This document shows, piece by piece, positions 37,536 through 47,517 of a stretch of DNA of 64,000 nt (positions within the stretch are counted from its first letter, which is position 1; each line of letters starts with the position of its first letter). The translations under genes and the position numbers were made by a program. The DNA comes from Viscum album (Eukaryota > Streptophyta > Magnoliopsida > Santalales > Viscaceae): assembly GCA_963277665.1 (NCBI GenBank), contig OY728120.1, positions 427,000,138 through 427,064,137 on the forward strand, read 5' to 3'. The notes beneath the pieces were generated by a model, which had not been told where the DNA came from, did no database searches, and worked only from the letters and a program-made list of their open reading frames with translations.

Positions 37536-38639
37536 ATGGCCCCGCGACGACAGCCAGCTAGGGTTCTGAGTGTAGGGCGCGACGGCAGCCCACCGAGCGA
37601 CGAGGCCTCGGTGCAGGGCCCTTTGCCAGCAGTGGCACCGGCGGTAGCTTTACCCGCCGAGCCACCGATGCTGCCAGTACCAGACGCTGACGATGCACGT
37701 CGCCTCAGGGCACTGCACGAGTTTCAGAGCCAGCGACCGCCCAGGTTTTGCGGTGAGGCGGACCCCCAGGCCGCCGAGGACTGGCTAGAGGCGGTGGTAC
37801 GGACCTTTAGGCTAGTGAGGACACCAGCGGATCTCATGGTGATTCTCGCAGCGAGCCTCCTGCAGGCGGCGGCAGGACGATGGTGGAGCCTGATGCTCCA
37901 GGTTCACGATGAGGCATCCTTGCTCTGGACGGACTTCGAGAGCCTCTTCCGCTCTGAGTTCGTCCCGGCCACCCTCCGAGCGGTGCGCATCCAGGAGCTT
38001 CTCCAGCTGCGCCAGGGCAGCATGACGGTCGCTCAGTACGCGGCGAGGTTCACTGACCTATCTCGCTACTCGACCGACATGGTACGGGACCCCTTCTTCC
38101 GGGCCCGGACCTTCGAGCAGGGCTTGCGACAGGAGATTCGGGCGTCGCTGATCTCTCTCAGCATTCCGACCCAGGCGGGAGTGCTGGAGCGAGCCCTCCT
38201 GATCGAGAGCTTCCTGGCAGAGCCTTCTTCAGCGGCGAGACCTAGCACGGGGCGGCAGGTAGCTGAGTCTTCGGCAGCAGGTAGCCGACGGATGACTCTT
38301 GGGTCCAGGCAGACCAGACCCCCACGCAGACGGCCTCAGGACACCGGCTCAGTAGTGCGGGGCACACAGCGGAGTGCCAACCTTCCGAGAGGCAGGCTGT
38401 GCTACTCCTGCGGCGGGCAGGGTCACATGGCTCGCGACTGCCCGACCCGCCGATCAGAGGAGCAGCAGACGGTGGAGGGGCCACTCAGGCAGAGGCAGAG
38501 GGTCGACCGTGGCGGTCCGCAGGGAGGAGGCGGACGAGGCAGAGGAGCTGGCCGAGCAGCGGGTGGTGGGCGACGCTTCCAGGCTCTACCCCCACCACCA
38601 CCAGGAGGGCCACCTCGACCACAAGGAGCTGGCGGATAG
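37536..38639 (+). CDS. gag: Gag (capsid/nucleocapsid) of the Tekay-like element
   Basis: Structural protein that forms the cytoplasmic virus-like particle and binds element RNA. I chose the ATG at 37536 (MAPRRQPARV, a typical chromovirus Gag start) over the upstream ATG at 37479, which lies in the leader duplication. The 367-residue product has a Gag core at about residues 65-235 (with AEDWLEAVVRTF and GRWWSLM blocks) and a basic linker. A CCHC zinc knuckle (CX2CX4HX4C, residues 289-302) precedes a Gly/Arg-rich tail with a short proline run. The frame ends at TAG 38637-38639. Pol follows in the same frame, so gag and pol were probably one polyprotein and this stop is likely a C-to-T change. 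As it stands the ORF is open and could still make Gag. Confidence 0.88.
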   Translation: MAPRRQPARVLSVGRDGSPPSDEASVQGPLPAVAPAVALPAEPPMLPVPDADDARRLRALHEFQSQRPPRFCGEADPQAAEDWLEAVVRTFRLVRTPADLMVILAASLLQAAAGRWWSLMLQVHDEASLLWTDFESLFRSEFVPATLRAVRIQELLQLRQGSMTVAQYAARFTDLSRYSTDMVRDPFFRARTFEQGLRQEIRASLISLSIPTQAGVLERALLIESFLAEPSSAARPSTGRQVAESSAAGSRRMTLGSRQTRPPRRRPQDTGSVVRGTQRSANLPRGRLCYSCGGQGHMARDCPTRRSEEQQTVEGPLRQRQRVDRGGPQGGGGRGRGAGRAAGGGRRFQALPPPPPGGPPRPQGAGG

Positions 38640-41600
38640 GGACAGGCCCAGCTCCAGGCAGTGGAGGCCTACGACCCCGACATGTGAGAGATGATTCGAG
38701 GTACGATCTGTGTCTATTCCACCCTTGCTGCAGTACTTATAGACACAGGAGCGAGTCACTCTTTCATAGCCTCTGCCCTTGTTCGGAGCTCGGAGATTCC
38801 GACAGAGCCGTTGGCTCGATCCTTACGGCTAGAGACTCCTACGGGAGCAGACTCGATGATTACGCACTGGTGCCGGCAGTGTGAGCTTACTCTAGGAGGC
38901 GAGAGCTTCGGCTGGGATCTCCTTGTAGCGGCGTCGAGGCCTTACGACGTCATCTTGGGCATGGATTGTCTATCCACGGTTCATGCCCAGATCGACTGTT
39001 TTAGGCGCAAGGTGCGATGTGTTCGCACCGACGGGAGCAGGTTTACCTTCACCGGCGAGAAGGGAACCTTTGCAGCACAGGATGGACTTCCGCGGAGGAG
39101 AGTGCAGCCCATCTCTCATCAGTTGGCTAGCCTCATCCTAGGAGCAGTGGACGTGCGGAGTCCAGCTTTTCCTGCAGTGGTGGACCAGTACGTGGACGTC
39201 TTTCCCGACGACGTTCCAGGGCTACCTCCTCGTAGAGAGGTAGACTTTTACATCGACTTGTACCCCGGGACAGCCCCGATATCTACTCCAGCATATCGGA
39301 TGGCCCCCGCCGAGCTTCGGGAGCTGCGGGTACAGTTGGAGGACTTGCAGAGCAAGGGGTTTATCCGACCCAGTGTTTCACCCTGGGCTTCCCCGATTTT
39401 GTTCGCCAAGAAGGCGGACGGGAGCTTGCGACTGCGTGTCGACTATCGTCGCCTGAACCAGGTGACAGTGAGGAACAAGTATCCGCTGCCACAGATTGAT
39501 GACCGCTTCGATCAGCTCAAGGGAGTGCGGTGGTTCTCGAAGATAGACCTCCGGTCAGGCTATCATCAGCTCAGAGTTCGAGACGAGGACGTGTAGAAGA
39601 CGGCCTTCAGGTGTCGGTATGGCCATTATGAGTTCTTGGTTATGTCGTTCGGCGTAACCAATGCTCCAGTAGTGTTCATGAGCCTCATGAACAGGATCTT
39701 CCAGCCATATCTCGACCGATTTGTCGTGGTCTTCATTGACGACATTTTGGTATACTCGACGACTGAGGAGGAGCATGCCTACCACCTGCGAGTTGTGCTA
39801 GACACGCTCCGAGAGCACCAGCTTTATGGCAAGCTCTCAAAATGCCAGTTCTGGTTACGTGAGGTCCATTTCTTGGGACACGTCATCTCTGAGGCGGGAG
39901 TTGCAGTGGATCCCGCGAAGATCGAGGCAGTGCTAGCTTGGGAGCCACCCAGGAGCGTGACAGAGGTGCGGAGCTTCTTGGGCCTAGCGGGATACTATCG
40001 GAGATTCGTGCCAGACTTCTCTAGAGTTGCGGCACCACTCTCTGCTTTGACGAAGAAGGGGAAACCCTTCGTGTGGTCAGACAGATGTCAGCAGAGCTTC
40101 CAGGAGCTGAGGCAGAGGTTGACCAGCGCACCTATCTTGAGGTTGCCTGAGGAGGGAGTTGGGTACGTAGTTTACTGCGATGCATCAGGGACTGGACTCG
40201 GGTGCGTCCTGATGCAGGAGCGGGCCGTGATCGCCTACGGATCACGTCAGTTGAGGCCGCATGAGCAGAACTACGCCACTCATGACCTGGAGTTAGCAGC
40301 AGTGGTCTTCGCTCTGAAGACTTGGCGGCACTATCTGATGGGCGAGCGCTTCACAGTCTTTTCTGATCACCAGAGTCTCAGGTATATCTTCTCTCAGAAG
40401 GACCTGAACCTGAGACAGTGGAGATGGCTTGAGTTCCTCCAGGACTATGACTTTGAGATAGTCTATACTCCTGGGAAGGGGAACGTGGTAGCCGATGCCC
40501 TCAGCAGGAGGACGGGCATTCAGCTACTTGAGGAGGCGACGGAGCAGCTAGCCTCCTTGCAGATATCCTTCGTGGATAGAGACGGAGCAGCCTTTCTTCA
40601 GCCTCTCACAGTCTCTTCTCCACTTCTACAGCGGGTTAGAGAGGCTCAGCGTGGGGACGCTGACTGTGAGACCCGGCGTGCACTGATATCCTCAGGTCAG
40701 GCGCCTGATGGTTTCTCCCTTGGAGCAGAGCACGACATCCTTTTCAGAGGACGTACCTTCGTACCAGTCGCTTTACGAGAGGAGGTGCTGAGAGAGTTTC
40801 ACACTTCTCCCTTGGCGGTACATCCCGGAGTGGCGAAGATGTACCAGGATCTCAGACGACAGCACTGGTGGCCGGGCATGAAGAAAGCTGTGGCTGAGTT
40901 CGTTTCTCGATGCCTCACCTGCCAGCAGGTGAAGGCAGAGCATCAGGTACCAGCAGGCTTGGTACAGCCCTTGGAGGTCCCGGAGTGGAAGTGGGACGGC
41001 ATATCTATGGACTTCGTGACTGGACTTCCACGCACTTCCAGAGGTCACGACTCCATTTGGGTGATTGTCGACCGACTCACCAAGTCGGCACACTTATTAC
41101 CCATCAGAGAGCAGGGCTCAGTGGAGAGCTTGGGACGTCTTTACGTCCAGGAGATCGTACGGCTTCACGGTGTTCCATCGTCTATCGTCTCCGATCGAGA
41201 TGCTCGTTTCACTTCCCGGCTTTGGAAGGGGTTGCAGGAGGCGTTCGGGACGCGGCTCCATCTGAGCACAGCCTTCCACCCTCAGACGGATGGTCAGACT
41301 GAGAGGACCATACAGACACTCGAGGACATGCTCCGTGCATGTGTTCTCGACTTTGGTCGCAGCTGGGAGGACCACCTACCCTTGGTGGAGTTCGCGTACA
41401 ACAACAGCTACCACTCCACCATCGGGATGGCACCATACGAGGCGTTGTACGGCAGACCCTGCAGATCACCGTTGTGCTGGACAGACCCTGGGGAGTCAGC
41501 ACTCGTGGGACCAGAGATGGTCCGAGCCACGACAGAGAAGGTCCAGATCATCCAGGAGAGGATGAGGACAGCTCAGAGCCGTCAGAAGTCATATGCTGAC

Positions 41601-42047
41601 AGGAGACGGAGGCCACTAGAGTTCGAGGATGGAGACCACGTCTTTTTGCGTGTCTCACCTCGACGTGGTTTACGGAGATTTGGCCGAGGCGGCAAGTTGT
41701 CTCCATGCTTCATCGGGCCTTTCCATGTCCTCAGCAGGATAGGAGAGGTGGATTATCGCCTGGCTCTACCACCTCAGTTGCACCGGGTGCACGATGTCTT
41801 CCACGTGTCTCAGCTGAGGAGATACGTGCACGACCCGACGCACATCATCGACTTTGGGGAGCTGGACGTGGACGATGGGGCGACTTTTGCGGAGGTCCCA
41901 GTGGAGATCGAGGATCGACAGGAGCGGGTCCTACGTGGGCGGTCGATTCCTCTTGTGCGCGTCAGATGGCAGCACGGGAACCTCCAGGAGAGCACTTGGG
42001 AGCGGGAGGCTCAGATGCGTGCTCAGTACCCCCATTTGTTCCCCTAG
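38640..42047 (+). pseudogene. pol: Pol polyprotein, broken by stops (protease-RT-RNase H-integrase-chromodomain)
   Basis: This is the enzyme part of the polyprotein, in the same frame as gag. Two stops precede or break it: TGA at 38685-38687 before the protease, and TAG at 39594-39596 inside RT. Otherwise the frame is open to the TAG at 42045-42047. Protease: Asp-Thr-Gly at 38742-38750. RT: from about 39,235, with a [10 protein letters not shown] block, and FIDD at 39732-39743 where most relatives have YIDD or YVDD. RNase H: from about 40,165, starting at [10 protein letters not shown], through to VVADALSRR. Integrase: HHCC zinc region at about 40,798-40,925; catalytic Asp in MDFVTGLP (about 41,010), Asp in IVSDRDARF (about 41,190) and Glu in GQTERTIQ (about 41,303). 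Chromodomain: about 41,840-42,044, ending QYPHLF, which is thought to steer insertion to modified chromatin. Not autonomous as written; readthrough of two or three stops is unlikely. Confidence 0.92.
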
Positions 42048-42080
42048 TTTTTGATGTATCTTTACGGGGACGTAAAGACC

Positions 42081-42094
42081 TGAGGTGGGAGTAA
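42081..42094 (+). promoter_or_regulatory. Polypurine tract
   Basis: TGAGGTGGGAGTAA immediately before the 3' LTR. Primes plus-strand DNA synthesis in LTR retrotransposons. Confidence 0.85.
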
Positions 42095-42861
42095 TGTAAA
42101 GACCCGCAAATTTCAAGGAAATTTTTTTCTTAATTTTCTTTGGAATTTTGCAAGAGCTCAGCTTCAGACGGCACCTGATTCCGAGGCCCGGTGTGCCCGG
42201 AATCAATTTCCGAAGTTTGGCTCGGGTACGTTCAGTGAACGGACGAGCGGGTTTTTCTATCTTTTGAACCGGTGCCCGGAATCGAATTTTGAGGGCACCG
42301 ATGAAATCGCAGCGCCGGTATTTGCTTAGAAACGCCTCTTCCGGAGTTGCGTTTGCTCAGACGTGGTTTTTAAATTTTGCGGCTTTAAGTCAGAAATAAA
42401 ATAAAGTTTGTGCGACAACTTTATTTTATTTCACTTAAGATGCTTGGAAGCCACTTGAAACCACTTAAAGGCGGCTTGAACTGAGTTGAACTGGATAGGA
42501 TGCTATCCAGAAATATCCTACCCCCTTGGTAGGATATTTGTGAGGTGGGGCCCGCACGAGCCCCGCCGTTTCTTTCGCTAAGTAACGCACCCGCGAAAAC
42601 CCGTCAAAGAAACTGAAAAGTCAACCGACGCATTTCTTTAATTCTTAACAGACCATTTAATTGGGCGGTTTCTTTCGTGAATTAAATGGGCTGTTTCTTT
42701 CGTGAATTAAATGGTTTGTTTCGCTCGTTGAATTAATTCAACGAATTAATTGGGTCGTTACTTACGTGTTTTACGTTTGTTAGCAAAATAATAAAATAGA
42801 CAAACTTGTCTATTTTGGAGGATTGCTATCGTTGTGCAATTCCTCTGAGCCTCCACCCTCT

Positions 42862-42894
<33 letters not shown>

Positions 42895-45542
42895 AGAACG
42901 CCGGCGACCGGAATTTGACGACGCACACCAAGATCTGCGACGTCGACGAGCTCTACCCGCGACATTCTTCGGCGACGCCTCTTCTTCCGCGGCCGACCCT
43001 CGTTCGGCAACAAAGGTGAGAATCGAATCTTTTATTTCTCCCTTTTTAAATTTCAATAACAACGGATTTAATTAATTAAATCCGTTTGTTCTTGATCCGG
43101 AGATTGGCGACGCGACGCCGGATACCGCGACGACGCGACGATCTCCTTCTTCCGCGACGAGCGATTCCGCGACGACCTCTCGTCTGACGACGACGACAGC
43201 TGCGAGGTAAGGGATGTTGGATTATTTTATCTTTTTCCCCGTGTTTATTCTTTTAAAGTGAAGAACATGATCTCCGAAAATTTTGATTTATTTAAAATTG
43301 TTGTTGATTATTCCTCCCGTGGATTTTGACTAACGCGGAGGGTGCGGGTCTAACGAACAAGACCCGGCAACCCTCCGCCGATCTCTTTTGTTGTGCGGAT
43401 TTGGCGGACGACGACGAACCGCGCGGCATGGTCGATTTGTTGATTTCGCAGTGAAGGACGCGTCCCGGGAGGAACAACGGCGCAGACGGGAAAGGAATCG
43501 GGCCACCGGAGCATCTCCGGCGGCCCGCGGAAGGCGGCGGCGGCGCCCGGCGCGCCGCCGTGGAGGAAGTCCGCCGCGGCTGAAGCCGCGGCGGCGGCGG
43601 CCGGTTCCGCGGCCGCGCGGAACCGGGAACGGACGCGGCGGCCCGGCCGCGTCCGCGTGACAGGCGGCCCCCCGCGGGGCCACGTTTTGCTTGAGCCGCG
43701 GGTCAAGCCCGCGGCGCCCTCCTTCGGCCGCTCGGCCGAAGCCGAGCCGGCCGGTCCGGGCGGCTGGGCCGCGCCCAGGCCGGACCGGACCCGGCCTAGC
43801 CGGGTCGGGTCGGGTCGGGCCGACCCGGTTCGGCCGACCCCGGGGGGGGGGGGGGGGTTCGGGCCGGGTCGCCCCGGGCCCAGAACCCCCGTTTCGGGCC
43901 CTCTTCGGTCTTTCGCCCATATCTTGGGCCTGGGACCTCCGATTGACGAACCGTCAGCGGCTACGCGATCCTTGGATCGAGACGGTCGTTTCGGTATATT
44001 ATACTCAAGGTTTCGGAAGACTTTGGGTTCGGCCGGGTTGGTTCGTACACGAAACCAACCGGGCCCTCGGAGCGGAAACGCTCATAACATGAGCTACGGA
44101 CGTCCGATCGACGTACCGTCAGCTGTGGTAGATTCCTCTAAGTGAGACGGAACTTTTGGCATACTCCGCCCGAGGATCGGATACAGGCGGAGTACGGTCG
44201 GGTTGGTTTTTCCCTAAAAACCAACCGGGCCCCTGGGACGAAAATGCCAATAACTCTCAGACCGGGCGTCCGATTGACGCCCCGTCTGTCGCGTTGAGAT
44301 CCTGTTGTCGATACGGAACTTTTGGATACATCAACTTCGGACTACGTGTCAGTTGATGTATCAGCCTCTCGGCTCGTGGAGCGGACCCTCCTAAACGAGC
44401 TCGCTTTGTGCGGGAACCCTAGCGCTGGCTGTGACTTCGACGACAGAGCAGAGATCCTCCGTGGACTGCGACGACGGCAGAGCAGAGATCCTCAGTGGAC
44501 TGCGACGACGGCAAAGCAGAGATCTTTCGTGGACTGCGGCGACGACTGTGCAGAGATCCTCAGTGGACTGCGTCGACTACTGCACTCAGCGATCCCACGT
44601 GGATCAGTGCTACAGGTTCTGTGTGAGCCCGATCCTATGTGGGTCCTTACTACCGGTTCTGTGTGAGCCATTGCCTACAGGTTCTGTGTGAGCCCGATCC
44701 TGTGTGGGTCTTTTGCGGGGGTTACTACCTATCGATCCTTCGTGGGTCCGACGACTTAGATGGATCAGTGATCATCTTTGACGTCATCTGAAAAAGTATA
44801 CCTGGTTGAGCTGAATCTTATGTTACTCTCCTTTGTGGATTGTGTTGAGCTATCCTATGTGGATTTACTATTTACTCTCCTTGTGGATTTGAGTCTTGCT
44901 TTCCTTTGTGGATTGAGTTGTTCTTGAGCTCCTGAGCAGAGCTAGAATTGGGGACTTAGGTATATGTATGGGCATATACCTAAGTCGAGTCAGATGTTAC
45001 TTCGTGATTGCATCTTTCTTTTGTGCTATATCCTTTGTGGATTTCGGGAGACCTCCGGGGGTCTCGGGGTCCTTATTGAGTAGCTTGTACTCACCCCTGC
45101 ACGGGCTATGCCCGCACCTTGTTGTGTTGGTTGCAGACGACGGACAACGCTGATCACGGTTGGGGCGTGGAGCAGGACGGTACCTGGAGGTGGACCACTG
45201 GGCGGGACGTGCTCGGAGCGGACGTGGGACCCGAGGAGCCTGGAGGCTATCTGTACCCACCCTTCAGGTGGGGTTGCCAGTGGACGACACGAGGCCGCCG
45301 TCCTTTATTCAGTTGCTGTACTTTACTTTTCAATTGTACTTTACAGTTGGGCTTGTATTTCCGGCCCCCTTTACTTTTCTGCACTTTACTTTCCGCTTGC
45401 TGACTCTGTGTGGTTGTTACTTAAAGGCAATGCCTTCCCTGTTTACTGGGATTTTACGCCTTGGTGCTAGTCGCCAGCCCCTGGCCTATGGAAGGCGGGC
45501 TTGGGGTAGTCACGGAACGGGCCCCGAGGTCGGGTCATGACA
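42095..45542 (+). repeat. 3' LTR of the Tekay-like element
   Basis: Same layout as the 5' LTR. Differences seen: four instead of five GCGAAGAAC units; a run of 16 G (43,842-43,857) instead of 21; a rearranged CGGGTC tract at about 43,755-43,830; and scattered substitutions. It ends GGTCATGACA (GGTCGTGACA in the 5' copy). Confidence 0.95.
43755..43857 (+). repeat. (GGGTC)n and poly-G tract
   Basis: Repeated CGGGTCGGGTCGGGTCGGGC followed by CGACCC elements and 16 G. The G-runs could form a quadruplex. The 5' LTR has a different version of this tract, so it changes quickly. Confidence 0.7.
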
Positions 45543-45547
45543 CCCAT
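45543..45547. repeat. Target-site duplication, right copy (CCCAT)
   Basis: Matches 33,748-33,752. Removing the element rejoins ...TTGGGTGCCCAT to GGTGCCAATTTATAGCC. Confidence 0.92.
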
Positions 45548-45554
45548 GGTGCCA

Positions 45555-45564
45555 ATTTATAGCC
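45555..45564 (-). promoter_or_regulatory. TATA box of the interrupted LTR
   Basis: Minus strand GGCTATAAAT. The Tekay insertion separates it from its expected start site about 30 bp downstream. Confidence 0.45.
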
Positions 45565-46178
45565 AAAATGGGAAGTGGTTTTGGGAACCCAGATTTCGAG
45601 ATACAACTTGTGTCTTAGTTTTTGGTTAGTAAATGGCCTTATCTCGACTTAAAAAAAGATAAATGTTTTTTTATTATAATATTTAATAGCTCCATGTGAA
45701 ATTTGTAGTTTAATGGATGACTAAATCCTGAGATATAGCTGAAATACAGAACCAAAACATTCACTTTGGGCAGATTCTGTTTCTTGGATAGATCTGCTCG
45801 ATTGAACCCCTTTATTGCTGAATTGGGATTTATGGTATTTAGAAGAGTTACATCCCACTAAATTTTGGAGCATACCACAAAATTTCATCCAATGTTAATA
45901 CATTTATTTTTCATAACATGTAGAATAGTGGACATATTTCCTTGGGATTCCACACAATTGTTTCTATTTTCCTTAGGCATCATCTCCAGCCCTCCAATTC
46001 ACCTCCAATAATGAAATCCCCAAAACAAGTATAATTTACCTTTTTAACAGTGATTAAAATTTAGCAATATAATCAAATGGGAAGTGAAAGTTGTTATTAT
46101 ATTTTTATTTTTAAATATAAAACCAGTTTAAAGAATTGGTGTAAAGGTGAGATAAATCAGTGAATCGTGGTGCGATCA

Positions 46179-46192
46179 CACCCCCACACTTA
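46179..46192 (-). promoter_or_regulatory. Polypurine tract of the Athila/Tat-like relic
   Basis: Minus strand GGTAAGTGTGGGGG next to TGTGATCG. This is the purine-rich signal typical of these elements. Confidence 0.5.
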
Positions 46193-47517
46193 CCTTTTTT
46201 TACTCGTGTGAAAAACCTCATATCATATATTTAAAAATCAGATATGAAAAATTATTCATGTCTATACACCTAAATATATAGTGGAAATATAATCAATGTA
46301 TGAATCCCATCAAGATTCAATGTCAACAAATTTGAAAGTCGTTGTCTCATAAATTGTACCAAAATAAAATCTAGTGAGATTAATGATAATAATCATAGAA
46401 AAACAATTTATGGTTCTACAATTCCATAAATTCTAAACTTGTGTGTCTTCCAACCATTATAATCTCATAAATCCACCCTTAAATTAGCATATTCAGGTTA
46501 ATTAAAATAATTATTCTTACTTGGTTAAATTCACCAAACCAGTTATACATTCTTTTTCAAATCGATTTTCAAGACCCACTCACATAAACATTCCAGAAAG
46601 TCAAACTATATTCTCCCCACATAGATATCAAATCATTTTGAACATTTTATCACTGCCATAATTTATTATTTTTGTTGGTTTTTTCAAATGATTCACTTGG
46701 AAGAAATCTCACACTCATCTTTCAACCCTTTATTGATCACCTCATGACACTAATTGTAATAGTTATAACAAGAATAGAGGTTGAGGTAGTGTGGGTTTTG
46801 ACCTGACCAAAAAACAACCCATGTTCCTGTGATAGTTTTTTTATTGTTTTTGTATTTGAGGGTGTACAACATCCAGATAATAGGTACACATGCCTATGTC
46901 AATTTTGTATAGTAATGAAATTGATCAAAATAGAAATGAACATATGGACCAACCATTGATATAAGATGATTTTTTTTCATAACATGTCTATACCTTCAAT
47001 TGAGTAGGAAAAATTTCATAATTCATGGCTGCATGAATTTTTTTAAGGTGAAATCAATGACATAATTTACCATGAACAAATATCACATGAATCGTTTCAA
47101 AATCTAAAAGGTCTTATAATGACACAACCAATCATATAATTGATGACTTCAAATTTTACAAAAATAAACCCTTGATGATGAAATCATGATCATTCTTATA
47201 ATGATAATAATTAATTTCAGAAACAATCATTTTCCATATGCTCAACATGTAAATTATTATGTTATATTAATTTTTTATTGATATATTTTTTGATTTTTCA
47301 TTTTTTTAATGATAACAAAAAACATAACATAAAACACAAAAAAATAAACAAATGAAAATGCTAAATAACTACCCCAAAATGTATTCCCCTCCCCCACACA
47401 TAAAATATTTCGTTTTCCTCATTGTAAAATTATGAGATGATATGTGCACATGAAATGAAAAATTTTAAATAGGATAAATAATATAAATGTGAATGGGTTT
47501 GGAATAGCCCAATATTC
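46193..47517 (-). other. Athila/Tat-like 3' internal region, no readable gene
   Basis: Lies between the pol relic and the LTR. A second purine tract (minus strand GTGTGGGGGAGGGG, plus 47,385-47,399) lies near its right edge. Some Athila elements carry an env-like ORF here, but nothing readable remains. Confidence 0.4.

Larger units (their letters stand above)
33753..45542 (+). mobile_element. Young, structurally complete Ty3/gypsy chromovirus (Tekay/Del-like)
   Basis: About 11.8 kb: 5' LTR 33753-37190, primer site, gag, pol with C-terminal chromodomain, polypurine tract, 3' LTR 42095-45542, 5-bp target duplication CCCAT on both sides. The LTRs are 3438 and 3448 bp and differ by about 14 substitutions in the first 750 bp (about 2%, counted by eye). 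The element is strikingly GC- and CpG-rich against AT-rich flanks. Long LTRs, protease-RT-RNase H-integrase-chromodomain order and an initiator-Met primer site fit the Tekay branch. Three stop codons break the single gag-pol frame, so this copy is probably not autonomous. Confidence 0.95.
45543..46180 (-). repeat. Part of a minus-strand Athila/Tat-like LTR, interrupted by the Tekay element
   Basis: The LTR starts on the minus strand at 46180 (TGTGATCGCACC) after a polypurine tract and runs left to the Tekay insertion. A minus-strand TATA box (GGCTATAAATTGG; plus 45,552-45,564) lies about 10 bp from the insertion point. The rest of this LTR should continue left of 33,748. Confidence 0.5.

Noticed and set aside
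38637..38687. Programmed readthrough of the gag stop
   Set aside because: A second stop follows 15 codons later and a third lies inside RT; mutation is simpler than regulated readthrough.
38374..38884. Alternative frames over gag and pol (also 40910-41302, 41118-41599, 41705-42206)
   Set aside because: Shadows of the gag-pol frame, which carries all the recognised domains.
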